From the NCBI GenBank assembly GCA_964561005.1, contig CAZLNO010000005.1:7585-71584 (forward strand): 64,000 nt of DNA, read 5' to 3'. Under the pieces are notes generated by a model that was not told the DNA's origin, ran no database searches, and was given only the letters and a program-made list of their open reading frames with translations. The DNA comes from CAZLNO01 sp964561005 (GTDB lineage: Bacteria > Pseudomonadota > Alphaproteobacteria > Kiloniellales > Rhodovibrionaceae). This document shows, piece after piece, positions 8,368-17,717 of the stretch; position 1 is the stretch's first letter, and each line of letters starts with the position of its first letter. A program made the position numbers and the translations under genes.

Positions 8368-9189
8368 ATGTCGGGGTGCGGGACCTTCGACATGACCCAC
8401 GACAAGATCGCCACCCGCCTGTACGTGGAGGACGACCTGGGCGAGGGGCGCACGCTCGGGCTGGACCACGCGCGGGCGCACTTCCTGCGCTCGGTGCTGC
8501 GGCTGTCGCGCGGGGCGGTGCTGGCCGTGTTCAACGAGCGCGACGGCGAGTGGCGGGCGCGCATCGACGGCCTGGGCAAGGGCTGGGCCTCGCTGGCGGT
8601 GGAAGACCGGCGCCGCCCGCCCGCGCCCGAGCCCGACCTCTGGCTGGTGTTCGCGCCGATCAAGCGCGCGCGGCTGGACTTCATGGTGGAGAAGGCGACC
8701 GAGCTGGGCGTCTCGGTCCTGCAGCCGGTGTTCACCCGCCACACCGACGTCGCCCGCGTGAACACCGAGCGCCTGGCCGCCAACGCCCGCGAGGCCGCCG
8801 AGCAGTGCGAGCGCCTGAGCGTGCCGGAGGTGCGCGCGCCCCTGGACTTCCAGGACCTGCTGGCCGGCTGGCCGAGCACGCGGCGCGTCCTGCTGTGCGC
8901 GGAAACCGGCCACGCCCGGCCCGCGGCGGAGGCGCTGGCGGATATCGCGGGCGAGGCGGGGCGCCAGGCCGGGGCGCTCACGACTCCGTTACCCTGGGCG
9001 GTCATGACCGGGCCGGAAGGCGGCTTTCACGTCTCCGAACTTGACGCCCTGCGCAAACTGCCCTTTGTTACCGCCGTCGGTCTGGGACCCCGTGTCCTGC
9101 GGGCCGACACCGCCGCGCTGGCGGCGCTCGCGTGCTGGCAGGCCTGGCTGGGCGACGGCGACCTTCGGCCGCCCGAGCGGAGCGGATGA
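8368..9189 (+). CDS. rsmE: 16S rRNA (uracil(1498)-N(3))-methyltransferase RsmE
   Basis: A 273-residue SPOUT-fold methyltransferase. The N-terminal PUA-like part contains RLYVEDDL and HFLRSVLRLSRG; the knot region has VFAPIKRARLDFMVEKATELG, MTGPEGGF and GLGPRVLRADTAALAAL, which bind SAM. It methylates N3 of U1498 in 16S rRNA. The first ATG abuts the stop of the preceding gene; ATG 8392 (MTHDKIATRLYV) is closer to the usual RsmE start and may be the real one. RsmE next to gshA is a familiar alphaproteobacterial arrangement. Confidence 0.94.
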   Translation: MSGCGTFDMTHDKIATRLYVEDDLGEGRTLGLDHARAHFLRSVLRLSRGAVLAVFNERDGEWRARIDGLGKGWASLAVEDRRRPPAPEPDLWLVFAPIKRARLDFMVEKATELGVSVLQPVFTRHTDVARVNTERLAANAREAAEQCERLSVPEVRAPLDFQDLLAGWPSTRRVLLCAETGHARPAAEALADIAGEAGRQAGALTTPLPWAVMTGPEGGFHVSELDALRKLPFVTAVGLGPRVLRADTAALAALACWQAWLGDGDLRPPERSG

Positions 9190-9292
9190 GGCGGTCGTGC
9201 GACGACCGTCGCGGGCCGAGCCGGACGCGAAGCGGCAGGGGCGCCGGCGGTATCGACGATTCCACGCGTAGCGACCCGCCCGCGAGAGAGCC

Positions 9293-10672
9293 ATGTCCGC
9301 ACCGCCGACCGAAAAAGGCGCGCCGATCGAGAGCAAGGACCAGCTCGTCGCCTTCCTCGAACAAGGCTGCAAGCCGCCCGCCGACTGGCGCATCGGCACC
9401 GAGCACGAGAAGTTCGGCTTCACCGTCGACGACCATCGCCCGCTGCCCTACGAGGGCGAGGGCGGACGCCCCGGCGTGCGCGACCTGCTGGAGGGCATGG
9501 CGGAGCTGGGCTGGACCCCGGTCTACGAGGGCGGGAACCCGATTGCCCTGAAGATGCCGGACGGCTGCAACATCTCGCTGGAGCCGGGCGGGCAGTTCGA
9601 GCTGTCCGGCCGCCCCGTCGGCAACCTGCACGAGACCTGCCACGAGGTGAACGGCCACCTGGCGCAGGTGAAGCAGGTGGCCGAGCCGCTGGGCGTGGGC
9701 ATGCTGGGCATGGGCTTCACGCCCGACTGGCGGCGCGAGGAGATCCCGTGGATGCCCAAGGGCCGCTACGGCATCATGCGCCGCCACATGCGGAAGATGG
9801 GCAATCTCGGCCTCGACATGATGCTGCGCACCTGCACGGTGCAGGTGAACCTGGACTTCGCCAGCGAGGCCGACATGGTGCAGAAGTTCCGCATCGGCCT
9901 GGCGCTGCAGCCGGTGGCGACCGCCCTGTTCGCCAACTCGCCGTTCACCGAGGGCAAGCCCAACGGCTTCCTGTCGTATCGCAGCCACATCTGGACCGAC
10001 ACCGACCCCGACCGCACCGGCGACCTGCCCTTCGTGTTCGAGGACGGCATGGGGTTCGAGCGCTATGTCGACTACGCGCTCGACGTGCCGATGTACTTCG
10101 TCTACCGCGACGGCACCTACATCGACGCCTCGGGGCAGTCCTTCCGCGACTTCCTGAAGGGCGAGCTGCCGGCCCTGCCCGGCGAGATCCCCTCGATCAG
10201 CGACTGGGGCGACCATCTGACGACGCTGTTCCCCGAGGTCCGGCTGAAGACCTTCCTGGAAATGCGCGGGGCCGACGGCGGACCCTGGAACATCCTCTGC
10301 GCCCTGCCGGCGCTCTGGGTCGGGCTGCTCTATTCCGGCGAGGCGCAGGACGCCGCCTGGGATCTGGTCAAGACCTGGACCGAGGAGGAGCGCCGCCATC
10401 TGCGTCACGCCGTGCCCCGCGAGGGGCTGCGGGCGCGCTTCCGCCAGGGCACGGTGCGCGACCTGGCGCTGCGGGTGCTGGAAATCGCCGAGTATGGGCT
10501 GATGCGCCGCCACCACATGGACGGCAGCTATGGCCAGGACGAGCGGCAGTTCCTCACCGCCCTGCGCCGCATCGCCGAGAGCGGCGAGACCCCGGCGGAG
10601 GAAAAGCTGCGCCGCTTCCACGAGGCGTGGAACGGCCGCGTCGACCCGATCTACGAGATTTACGCGTACTGA
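9293..10672 (+). CDS. gshA: Glutamate--cysteine ligase, plant/alphaproteobacterial type
   Basis: A 459-residue GCS2-family ligase making gamma-glutamylcysteine from Glu, Cys and ATP, the first step of glutathione synthesis. Diagnostic stretches are [42 protein letters not shown]-type [21 protein letters not shown] and the C-terminal [14 protein letters not shown]. Length and motifs match the plant-like class rather than E. coli GshA. A GAGAGAG sequence precedes the ATG. It lies about 100 bp downstream of rsmE with no obvious terminator between them. A dispersed repeat follows the stop codon. Confidence 0.96.
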   Translation: MSAPPTEKGAPIESKDQLVAFLEQGCKPPADWRIGTEHEKFGFTVDDHRPLPYEGEGGRPGVRDLLEGMAELGWTPVYEGGNPIALKMPDGCNISLEPGGQFELSGRPVGNLHETCHEVNGHLAQVKQVAEPLGVGMLGMGFTPDWRREEIPWMPKGRYGIMRRHMRKMGNLGLDMMLRTCTVQVNLDFASEADMVQKFRIGLALQPVATALFANSPFTEGKPNGFLSYRSHIWTDTDPDRTGDLPFVFEDGMGFERYVDYALDVPMYFVYRDGTYIDASGQSFRDFLKGELPALPGEIPSISDWGDHLTTLFPEVRLKTFLEMRGADGGPWNILCALPALWVGLLYSGEAQDAAWDLVKTWTEEERRHLRHAVPREGLRARFRQGTVRDLALRVLEIAEYGLMRRHHMDGSYGQDERQFLTALRRIAESGETPAEEKLRRFHEAWNGRVDPIYEIYAY

Positions 10673-10675
10673 TGA

Positions 10676-10890
10676 GTCCCGCCGGTCGCGGGCTTGAGTC
10701 CATAGGCGTTGAATTCGGCCCTTGCGCCGGTCGGGGTCTCCGGCCCCGACCGGAACGTTTCGGGTGACACGTGGCGCTTGAAACGTTCGAAGCGCGGCCG
10801 GAGACCGCGCCCCGCCGCTACAAAGTTAACACCTATGGGGCTTGCCCCCGACCGGAACGTTTCCGTCTCCGGCCGATGTGGACCGCCGGG
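10676..10890. repeat. Family D palindromic repeat, double copy
   Basis: Two tandem D units fill most of the gshA-CoA transferase gap. Both carry CCCCGACCGGAACGTTTC, and between them lies the complementary arm GAAACGTTCGAAGCG. A GGTCGGGGTCTCCGGCCCCGACC hairpin lies at about 10729-10752. The same CGGAACGTTT core and flanking hairpins occur at 13594-13692 and 28672-28772, always just downstream of a gene. No ORF is supported here. A terminator or binding role is possible. Confidence 0.7.
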
Positions 10891-10955
10891 CTGCACAGCA
10901 GGGTTAAAAGGCGTTACCCTGGCGCGCCGCGACCCACGGGACGACAGGACACGCG

Positions 10956-12109
10956 ATGACCGAGACCACGACCGGCGGCGCCCTGCAAGGGCTGAAGGTG
11001 ATCGACCTGACCCGCGTGCTGGGCGGGCCGTACTGCACCCAGATCCTCGCCGACCACGGCGCCGACGTGATCAAGATCGAGCCGCCGCAGGGCGACGAGG
11101 TGCGCGACTGGGGGCCGCCGTTCCACGACGACGACGCCTCCTACTTCATCGGCGTGAACCGCAACAAGCGCAGCATCGCCCTCGACCTGCGCGAGGAGCA
11201 GGGTCGCGAGGTGCTGCTGCGCTTCCTGGCGGGCGCCGACGTCCTGGTGGAGAACTTCAAGCCCGGCGCGATGGAACAGTGGGGGCTGGGCTACGAGGCG
11301 GTTGTGAAGCCGCGCTTTCCGCGTCTGGTCCACTGCCGCATTTCCGGTTTCGGCGGCGAGGGGCCGCTGGGCGGCATGCCCGGCTACGACGCCGTGGTGC
11401 AGGCGATGGCGGGGATGTTCTCCATCAATGGCGACAAGTCGAGCGGCCCGACCCGCATCGGCATTCCGCTGGTGGACCTGGGCACCGGGCTCTACGCCTG
11501 CATCGGCATCCTGATGGCGCTGCTGGAGCGTGAAAGGTCGGGGGCCGGGCAGTTCCTGGACATGACGCTCTACGACTGCGGCCTGGCGCTGATGCATCCG
11601 CACGCGCCGAACTACTTCCTCTCCGGCAAGGTGCCGGAGCTGACCGGCAACGCCCACCCGAACATCAGCCCCTACGACAAGTACCGCACGGCGACCTGCG
11701 ACATCTTCGTCGCCATCGGCAACAACCGCGCCTTTCGCCGCTTCTGCCACGAGCTGGGCGTGCCGGAGCTGCTCGACGACCCGCGCTTCGCCGACAACCG
11801 CGACCGCGTGGTCAACCGCGCCGAGCTGACCGAGGCGCTGCAGGGGCCGCTGTCGCAGGTGGACGGCCACGCCTTCGGCGAGCGCATGCTGGCGATCGGC
11901 GTGCCCGTCGGCCCGGTGGTGGACACCGCCGAGGCCTTCGCGCATCCGCACACCGCGCACCGGCGCATGACGCTGGACAAGGACTGGTACCGCGGCACCG
12001 GCACGCCGGTGAAGCTCTCGCGCACGCCCGCGCGCCTGCGCAACGAACCCCCGCGCTTCAGCCAGCACGCCCGCGAGGTCCTGGCCGAGCACGGCTTCGA
12101 CGAGGCCGA
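10956..12109 (+). CDS. CaiB/BaiF family (family III) CoA transferase, cut at 3' end by assembly gap
   Basis: 384 residues are visible before the N run; the family is about 400 long, so only the extreme C-terminus is missing. Typical blocks are LKVIDLTRVLGGPYCTQ, DHGADVIKIEPP, NRNKRSIALDLR, ENFKPGAMEQWGLGY, HCRISGFG and MPGYDAVVQAM. Family III transferases move CoA between carboxylic acids in the cytoplasm; the acids cannot be told from sequence. The ATG follows GGACACGCG with no strong Shine-Dalgarno. The gene after the gap is a GlcD-type oxidase on the same strand, which would suit an organic-acid pathway if the gap is small. Confidence 0.92.
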
Positions 12110-12209
12110 NNNNNNNNNNNNNNNNNNNNNNNNNNNNNNNNNNNNNNNNNNNNNNNNNNNNNNNNNNNNNNNNNNNNNNNNNNNNNNNNNNNNNNNNNNN
12201 NNNNNNNNN
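12110..12209. other. Assembly gap (100 N)
   Basis: Exactly 100 N, the conventional placeholder for a scaffold gap of unknown size. It removes the 3' end of the CoA transferase gene and the 5' end of the FAD oxidase gene, so their adjacency is not certain. Confidence 0.98.
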
Positions 12210-12210
12210 C

Positions 12211-13560
12211 GAGGCGGACACCGCGCCCTACTGCCGCTCCTGGCGGGACGACTGGGTGGGGCGGACGCCGCTGGTGCTGCGCCCCGAGTCGACGGAGCAG
12301 GTGGCGGAGCTGGTGCGCATCTGCGCCGAGGCGCGCGTCCCCATCGTGCCGCAGAGCGGCAACACCGGGCTGACCGGCGCCTCGCAGCCGCACGACACGG
12401 GACGGGAAGTCATCCTCTCCACCCAGCGGATGACCCGCATCCGCGAGATCGACGCCGACAACGACACCATGACGGTGGAGGCCGGGGTGATCCTGCAGGA
12501 CATCCAGCAGGCGGCGGCCGAGGCGGACCGGCTGTTCCCGCTCAGCCTGTCGGCCGAGGGGTCCTGCCGCATCGGCGGCAACATCGCCACCAACGCCGGC
12601 GGCACGCAGGTGCTGCGCTACGGCAACACGCGCAACCTGGTGCTGGGGCTGGAGGTGGTGCTGCCCGACGGCCGGGTCTGGGACGGCCTGCGCGGCCTGC
12701 GCAAGGACAACACCGGCTACGACCTGAAGCAGCTCTTCATCGGCGCCGAGGGCACGCTGGGCGTCATCACCGCCGCCGTGCTGCGGCTGTTCCCCAGGCC
12801 GACGGACATCCAGACCGCGATGCTGGCGGTGCCCGACCCGGCGGCGGCGGTGAGGCTGCTGGGCCATCTGCGCGGCGCGCTGGGCGAGTGCGTCAGCACC
12901 TTCGAGCTGCTGCGCGGAATCTGCCTGGACGCCGTGGCGACGCACCTGGGCCACGCGCATCCCTTCGCCGGACGGCACGACTGGTACGTCCTGCTGGAGC
13001 TGGCCGGGCAGGGCCAACAGGACACGCTGCGCGCGCCGCTGGAGAACGCCCTGGCCGAGGCTTTCGAGCAGGGGCTGGCGCTGGACGGCGTGCTGGCGGA
13101 GTCGGGCGAGCAGGCGCGGCGCCTCTGGGCCATCCGCGAGGACCAGGCGGACGTGCAGAAGCATATCGGCGTGGGCATCAAGCACGACATCGCCGTGCCG
13201 GTCTCGCGCATTCCCGAATTCCTGGAGCGCGCCGACGCCGCGCTGGCGCAGGCCTATCCCGGCGTGCGGCTCTACGCCTTCGGCCACGTCGGCGACGGCA
13301 ACCTGCACTACAATCCGATCCAGCCGCCGGACTGGTCGGCCGAGGCCTTCCGCGCCGAGCGCGGGCGCGTCAACCGCGTCGTCCACGACATCGTCGACGA
13401 GCTGCGCGGCTCCATCTCGGCCGAGCACGGCCTGGGCCGCCTGCGCCTGGCCGAGGCGGAGCGCTACAAGTCCGCCGTGGAGCTGGAGATGATGCGCGCC
13501 CTCAAGCGCACCCTGGACCCGCACGACATCATGAACCCCGGCAAGGTGGTGCGGGTGTGA
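12211..13560 (+). CDS. FAD-binding oxidoreductase, GlcD / D-2-hydroxyacid dehydrogenase family, 5' truncated by gap
   Basis: The frame is open from the end of the N run (EADTAPYCRSWRDDW). About 449 residues are present, with perhaps 20-50 lost in the gap. PCMH-type FAD-binding motifs are VPQSGNTGLTGAS, GSCRIGGNIATNAGG and FIGAEGTLGVITAAVLR. The C-terminal FAD-oxidase domain has FGHVGDGNLHYN with metal-binding His, and SAEHGLGRLR. The family oxidises D-lactate, D-2-hydroxyglutarate or glycolate, passing electrons to a quinone or ETF. The specific substrate is not identifiable here. A D-type repeat follows. Confidence 0.9.
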   Translation, partial: EADTAPYCRSWRDDWVGRTPLVLRPESTEQVAELVRICAEARVPIVPQSGNTGLTGASQPHDTGREVILSTQRMTRIREIDADNDTMTVEAGVILQDIQQAAAEADRLFPLSLSAEGSCRIGGNIATNAGGTQVLRYGNTRNLVLGLEVVLPDGRVWDGLRGLRKDNTGYDLKQLFIGAEGTLGVITAAVLRLFPRPTDIQTAMLAVPDPAAAVRLLGHLRGALGECVSTFELLRGICLDAVATHLGHAHPFAGRHDWYVLLELAGQGQQDTLRAPLENALAEAFEQGLALDGVLAESGEQARRLWAIREDQADVQKHIGVGIKHDIAVPVSRIPEFLERADAALAQAYPGVRLYAFGHVGDGNLHYNPIQPPDWSAEAFRAERGRVNRVVHDIVDELRGSISAEHGLGRLRLAEAERYKSAVELEMMRALKRTLDPHDIMNPGKVVRV

Positions 13561-13593
13561 GTGGCGCCTCGGCGCCGGCTCACCCCAAGCCGA

Positions 13594-13692
13594 TCGCGGG
13601 GCGCGGGCTTGCCCGCGCCCCGAACGTTTTTCCCTCCACGTGTGGAGAAAACGTTCCGGTCGGGGTCAAGACCCCGACCGGCACTTTTCGCA
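13594..13692. repeat. Family D palindromic repeat
   Basis: A hairpin CGCGGGCTTGCCCGCG is followed by GAACGTTTTTCC and its inverted arm GGAGAAAACGTTCCGG, then a second hairpin GGTCGGGGTCAAGACCCCGACC. It sits between convergent genes (FAD oxidase on plus, TauE-like on minus) and could serve as a bidirectional terminator. It matches the units at 10676-10890 and 28672-28772. Confidence 0.7.
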
Positions 13693-13714
13693 CGCATCAT
13701 CCCCAGTCACACAC

Positions 13715-14461
13715 TCACCCCAAACCGTCCTGAACCAGGGCCAGGCCGATCAGCGCCAGCACCGCCAGCAGCACGCGGTAGAACACCCGCTGGCTGAGCC
13801 GGCGGCGCAGCCGCTGCCCGCCGAGCACGCCGAGCAGCACCGGCAGGCCGGCCAGCGCGGAGGCCGCCAGCTCCGCCCCCGTCGTCGCGCCCTCCCACAC
13901 CAGCAGGCCGTAGAGCGGCACGCTGCCCGTCAGGAACAGGATGCCGCAGGCGGTGACGAAGCTGTCCGGCGGCAGCCGCAGGGCGGCCAGGAAGGTGGCG
14001 ACCGGCGGCCCGAAGAGGCTGGACAGCCCGCCCAGGAAGCCGGCCACGGCGCCCACCGCGAGCCCGGCCGGCCGCTCCGCCCGTGCCGGCAGGGTGAAGC
14101 CGCGCGTGAACGCCTGGGTCAGCGCGAAGGCGACCACGATGAGGCCCAGCGCCAGCGCCGCCGTGCCGGGGTCCATCCGGGTGAGCAGGCTCACGCTGAC
14201 CAGCGTGGCCGCCAGCAGCGTGAGCATCATCGGCCAGAACCGGCGGATGACGGCGCCGTAGCGTCGGCCGTTGAGGGCCTGCCAGAGGTTGGAGCCCAGC
14301 ACCGGGAAGGTCATCAGCCCGATGGCGTCCACCACCGGCAGGTAAATTGATAGCAGCGGCACGGTCACCAGCGGCAGGCCCACGCCCACGGTGCCCTTCA
14401 CGAGCCCCCCGGCCAGGAAGGCCGCGGCGGCATAGGCCAGGAAGAACGGATCGAGGGGCAT
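13715..14461 (-). CDS. TauE/SafE family sulfite/anion exporter-like permease
   Basis: A 248-residue integral membrane protein with about eight hydrophobic segments and the family's two related halves: an N-terminal FLAGGLVKGTVGVGLPLVTVPLL and a second-half AGFLGGLSSLFGPPVATFLAAL. Members export or import small sulfur-containing anions or sulfoacetate-type compounds across the inner membrane; substrate assignment from sequence is unreliable. The start MPLDPFFLAYAAAAF is the family-typical N-terminus. It is convergent with the FAD oxidase and divergent from the deacetylase-like gene. Confidence 0.88.
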   Translation of the reverse strand: MPLDPFFLAYAAAAFLAGGLVKGTVGVGLPLVTVPLLSIYLPVVDAIGLMTFPVLGSNLWQALNGRRYGAVIRRFWPMMLTLLAATLVSVSLLTRMDPGTAALALGLIVVAFALTQAFTRGFTLPARAERPAGLAVGAVAGFLGGLSSLFGPPVATFLAALRLPPDSFVTACGILFLTGSVPLYGLLVWEGATTGAELAASALAGLPVLLGVLGGQRLRRRLSQRVFYRVLLAVLALIGLALVQDGLG

Positions 14462-14650
14462 GGGCGGCGGCTTCTCCCGGAGCGGGGCGGTGGGGTTGGG
14501 GGGATCGCTCCTTCCCTACCCCTGGTGCCGGATGCGTGTCGAGGCTGCCAGGAATTGAATTCGCGGGCCGAGCTGCGCAAACTCGTTGTGGAAGCCGCCG
14601 GCGCCGGGCGTGGCGGGGCGGCGGGACACGGCTGCGGGGTCCGGCGCGCG

Positions 14651-15436
14651 ATGCCCTGGGCGGAGTTGCGGGAGGAACTGGACGCCTGGCAGGCCGCCGG
14701 GCGGCGGGCGACGCTGTGGTGGCGCGACGACGGTGCGACGGGCTGGACGCCCGCGCTGCATCGCCTGCTGCGGCTCGCCAGGGCGGCGGGGATCGCACCG
14801 GCGCTCGCCGTGCCGCCCGCCGCGGCCGAGCCTTGGCTGGCCGATCGCCTCCCGCGCGAGGCGGGCGTGCGGGTGCTGCAGCAGGGCGAGGACGCGCCGG
14901 CCGACGGCCCGATGGCGGCGGCCTTCGCGGGCTCGCTGTGCTGGGGGTGGATGCGGCTGCTGGAGGTGTTCCGGGCCGACGCCCTGCCGGTTCTGGTGCC
15001 CGCGCGCCGGCGGATCGACCCCGAATTGGGGCATGGCCTCTCGGCCCTGGGGTATCGGGGGCTCTCGATGTTCGGGCCGCGCCGGCACGACCACGCGACG
15101 CTCGGCCTCGCCTGGGTCAACGTCCACGCCGCCGTCGTCGAGGGCCGGCGGACGCTCGCCTTCGCCGGGGAGCGGCGGGTGCTGGACGGGCTGGTGGGGC
15201 ACCTGCGGGCGCGCCGCCTCGCCCGCGTGGACGCGGCCGAGCCCACCGGCCTGCTGACGCGGCACCTTTGCCACGAGCGTGCCTGCTGGGCCTTCCTGGA
15301 GGAGCTCCTGGGCGAAACGGCGCGTCACCCGGCGGTTCGCTGGCTTCCGCCCGATGCGGTCTTCCGCGGGCCGGTCGCCACGGAGGGCCGCGCGGGCGCG
15401 GTCGAAGCGGACGGCGCGGCGCCGCTCCGGCGATAG
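14651..15436 (+). CDS. Polysaccharide deacetylase-like protein lacking the metal-binding His motif
   Basis: 261 residues. The start MPWAELREELDAW, the block RRATLWWRDDGATGWTPAL, LPVLVPARRRIDPEL, the LGYRGLSMFG strand and EPTGLLTRHLCHE all match the alphaproteobacterial NodB-fold deacetylase family as I know it. In those proteins the segment after the second strand reads like QHGxxHxNHAP with two zinc-binding His; here the aligned text is LQQGEDAPADGPMAAAF, with no His. The upstream Asp pair (WRDD) is kept. The protein may therefore be catalytically dead or have a new role. The upstream open frame to 14525 is judged non-coding. Confidence 0.68.
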   Translation: MPWAELREELDAWQAAGRRATLWWRDDGATGWTPALHRLLRLARAAGIAPALAVPPAAAEPWLADRLPREAGVRVLQQGEDAPADGPMAAAFAGSLCWGWMRLLEVFRADALPVLVPARRRIDPELGHGLSALGYRGLSMFGPRRHDHATLGLAWVNVHAAVVEGRRTLAFAGERRVLDGLVGHLRARRLARVDAAEPTGLLTRHLCHERACWAFLEELLGETARHPAVRWLPPDAVFRGPVATEGRAGAVEADGAAPLRR

Positions 15437-15718
15437 CCCCGGCCGGCGGCCTCAAGACGCGCGCCGGCGCGGCAAGCAATCGAAGCGTCCTCCGTGCGGA
15501 CCGCTCATGACAATTCCTGTCCCGTGAGGCCGCGGGAGGACGGGAGATTGGCGTCGAGCGTGCCGTGACGACGCCGTCGGCTGCGCCGTATTGCATTGGG
15601 GAGCCGGGCCGTCCAATTGTGCTAGGAGTGTATTGGCCATTCTCCCGGGGACGATCCGCCCGGCCGGTGTCCAGGCTTGGCGGCCTACCGATCGGTCCGG
15701 CGGGAGGAGAGAGGACGG

Positions 15719-16117
15719 ATGGTTCAGACCGACCGCCGCAGGCGGCACGATTTCAGGCGGTTCAAGCAGGAGCTGGAAAAGCTCGACAGCGCGGAGATCC
15801 GCGCGCGGCTGGACAGCAACCGTATCCGCAACCCCCAGCGTCGCGCCGCCGCGGAAGAGGTCCTGCGCAGGCGGGCCGAAAGTGGCGCCGGCGCGACCGG
15901 GACAGCCGCCGCCGCGACCGGGCGCGCGGCGGCTGCGCCCGAGGGCGAGGCGGCGCCGGGCCGACCCGACTCGGCGCGCCGCGGGGTGCCGCGGGGCCGG
16001 GCGGCCGGCTGCCGTCCGGACATCGCGCTGGGCCGCCGGACCGGGCGGCTTCTCGGTGCGATGCTGGTCGTCGGCGGCCTGACCGCGCTGCTCGTGACGC
16101 GGCTGCTGCGGCGCTGA
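15719..16117 (+). CDS. Hypothetical tail-anchored membrane protein
   Basis: A 132-residue protein with a strong ribosome-binding site (GGGAGGAGAGAGG) before ATG 15719, which fixes the start. The N-terminal half is charged and helical (HDFRRFKQELEKLDSAEIR). The middle is an Ala/Gly/Arg low-complexity stretch. The C-terminus has one hydrophobic helix (LLGAMLVVGGLTALLVTRLL) followed by RR, the pattern of a C-terminally anchored membrane protein. I do not recognise a family. It stands alone; about 280 bp upstream hold no other gene. Confidence 0.6.
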   Translation: MVQTDRRRRHDFRRFKQELEKLDSAEIRARLDSNRIRNPQRRAAAEEVLRRRAESGAGATGTAAAATGRAAAAPEGEAAPGRPDSARRGVPRGRAAGCRPDIALGRRTGRLLGAMLVVGGLTALLVTRLLRR

Positions 16118-16372
16118 GCGGCCGGCGAGGCGGCCCGCCGGCCGTCCGCCGGGGGCGGCGGGAAGCCGCGGCGCGGAGCCGTGCCGCGTCGTTCAAGGCG
16201 GAACAAGGAAGGACACCACGGCGAGCCGCAGCCCTTGGGGGTCGGGTCCTGGGGTCGGTCACGTGGCCGGGGTAGGCCGATATGACCTTTGGCTGCGGTC
16301 GCCGTGGTGCCAGGGCGACAGCCGGCGGGCTCTGGGGTCAGCCCCTTGCCGGGGTTGCCGCCGGAGGCTGAA

Positions 16373-16870
16373 TCAGGATTCCGAGGCGACCTCGGCGGTG
16401 TCCTCGCGCACGCCCTTGATCTCCACGTGGCCGCGGCGCAGCTCGCCCAGCAGGGTGCGCAGCGCGGCCTCCAGCGCCTCGTGGCGCTGCCGGGCGGTCT
16501 CCAGCTCCTCGATCGCGATGGGGTCGGGCAGGGTCTCGCCCGCGGCCGTGTCCAGGGCGTTGGCCAGATAGCGCGCCTTGGCCTTGGCCGTCTTCTCGAC
16601 CAGCGCCTGGATCTCCCCGGGCGAGACGCTGACCAGCGTGCGATCGATCTCGGCCGTCTCGGTGCGCTGGATCAGCTCGTCCAGGCGCCGCAGATAGTGG
16701 CCGCGGGTCATGCGGGACTCCCGCGTCTGCTGGCCGCCGGGGCTCGGCGGCGCGGCGACCTGCGGGACCTCGGCATCGAAGCCGCCGGCGATCAGCGTCA
16801 TCAGCGCCTCGCGCTTCTCGCTGAACCGGCGGGTCAGTCGCTCGGAGTTGAAGAGGGTCGCGGCGGTCAT
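16373..16870 (-). CDS. Hypothetical protein with helical C-terminus
   Basis: A 165-residue protein of unknown family. ATG 16870 (MTAATLFNSERLTRRF) is preferred over ATG 16876 because AAGGAG lies 7 bases upstream of it. The N-terminal third is followed by a Pro/Gly-rich linker and a long charged region (about residues 55-165) with heptad-like spacing that suggests coiled coil. There is no signal peptide or membrane helix. The gene is alone on its strand, divergent from the tyrosine phosphatase gene. Confidence 0.6.
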   Translation of the reverse strand: MTAATLFNSERLTRRFSEKREALMTLIAGGFDAEVPQVAAPPSPGGQQTRESRMTRGHYLRRLDELIQRTETAEIDRTLVSVSPGEIQALVEKTAKAKARYLANALDTAAGETLPDPIAIEELETARQRHEALEAALRTLLGELRRGHVEIKGVREDTAEVASES

Positions 16871-17129
16871 GGCCATACTCCTTGTCCTGCGGCCGTAAGG
16901 CCCGCAAGTCTTGTGCCAGGTTTGCGAGAGGGGGTGTCGCGCCGCCGAAGGGGCAAGGGATGCCCGGCCCGGCAGAATTCGCCGCGTCGGGACGGCAAGG
17001 TTTGCTGCCCGCCCGCGCCGCCCCGGCAAGGCTGACCAGGAAGGGTGGGGGCCGGAAAGGGTGGCGGGTGCGCGGTCGCCGCCCCATCTAGCGTGCCAGG
17101 GCCGGGACCGCCGGGCCGGAAGCGGAGGG

Positions 17130-17617
17130 ATGCGACAGCGGGTGATCATGGCGCGGGAACGCTTCGAGCTGACGATCTGTGGTCTGCACGAGCTGGCCGA
17201 GCATGCGGCCGCCGACGTCAGCCACGCCATCTCGATCCTGGACCCGGAGGCGCCGCTTCCCCGGGAGTTCGACGCCTACGAGACGCTGCGCGACCACTGG
17301 GTGCTGCGCTTTCACGACATTACACGCCCGCTGCGTGGCGCGCGTCCGCCCGAGCGCGAGGACGTGGCCGAACTGCTCAGCTACGGCGAGGCCTTGGTGC
17401 GCGCGGAGGGGTCGGCCCACCTGCTGATCCATTGCCATGCCGGGATCTCCCGCTCGACCGCCGCGGCGGCGATCGTCCTGGCCCAGCACCGGCCGGGCCG
17501 GGAGATCGAGGTCTTTCGGGAGGTGGTCCGGCTGCGCCCCGTGGCCTGGCCGAACGCGCGCATGGTTCGCTTGGCCGATGACCTCCTCGGACGCCGGGGG
17601 CGGCTGACGTCCGCGCT
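17130..17617 (+). CDS. Tyrosine/dual-specificity phosphatase-like protein, cut at 3' end by gap
   Basis: About 162 residues are visible. The CX5R phosphatase loop is HCHAGISRS (about residue 105), preceded by a general-acid-region Asp in RFHDITRPL. The family hydrolyses phosphotyrosine or related phosphoesters in the cytoplasm. ATG 17130 follows GGAGGG very closely; ATG 17148 (MARERFELTICGL) matches the usual family N-terminus and may be the true start. The last visible residues RLADDLLGRRGRL are near the family's normal end, so little is lost in the gap. Confidence 0.82.
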
Positions 17618-17717
17618 NNNNNNNNNNNNNNNNNNNNNNNNNNNNNNNNNNNNNNNNNNNNNNNNNNNNNNNNNNNNNNNNNNNNNNNNNNNNNNNNNNN
17701 NNNNNNNNNNNNNNNNN
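17618..17717. other. Assembly gap (100 N)
   Basis: A second run of exactly 100 N, probably a gap of unknown length. It separates the tyrosine phosphatase from the speD leader region. Confidence 0.98.

Noticed and set aside
13600..13690. Family D hairpins read as a small RNA gene
   Set aside because: The same structure recurs at other gene ends, which fits a dispersed repeat or terminator better than a unique RNA gene.
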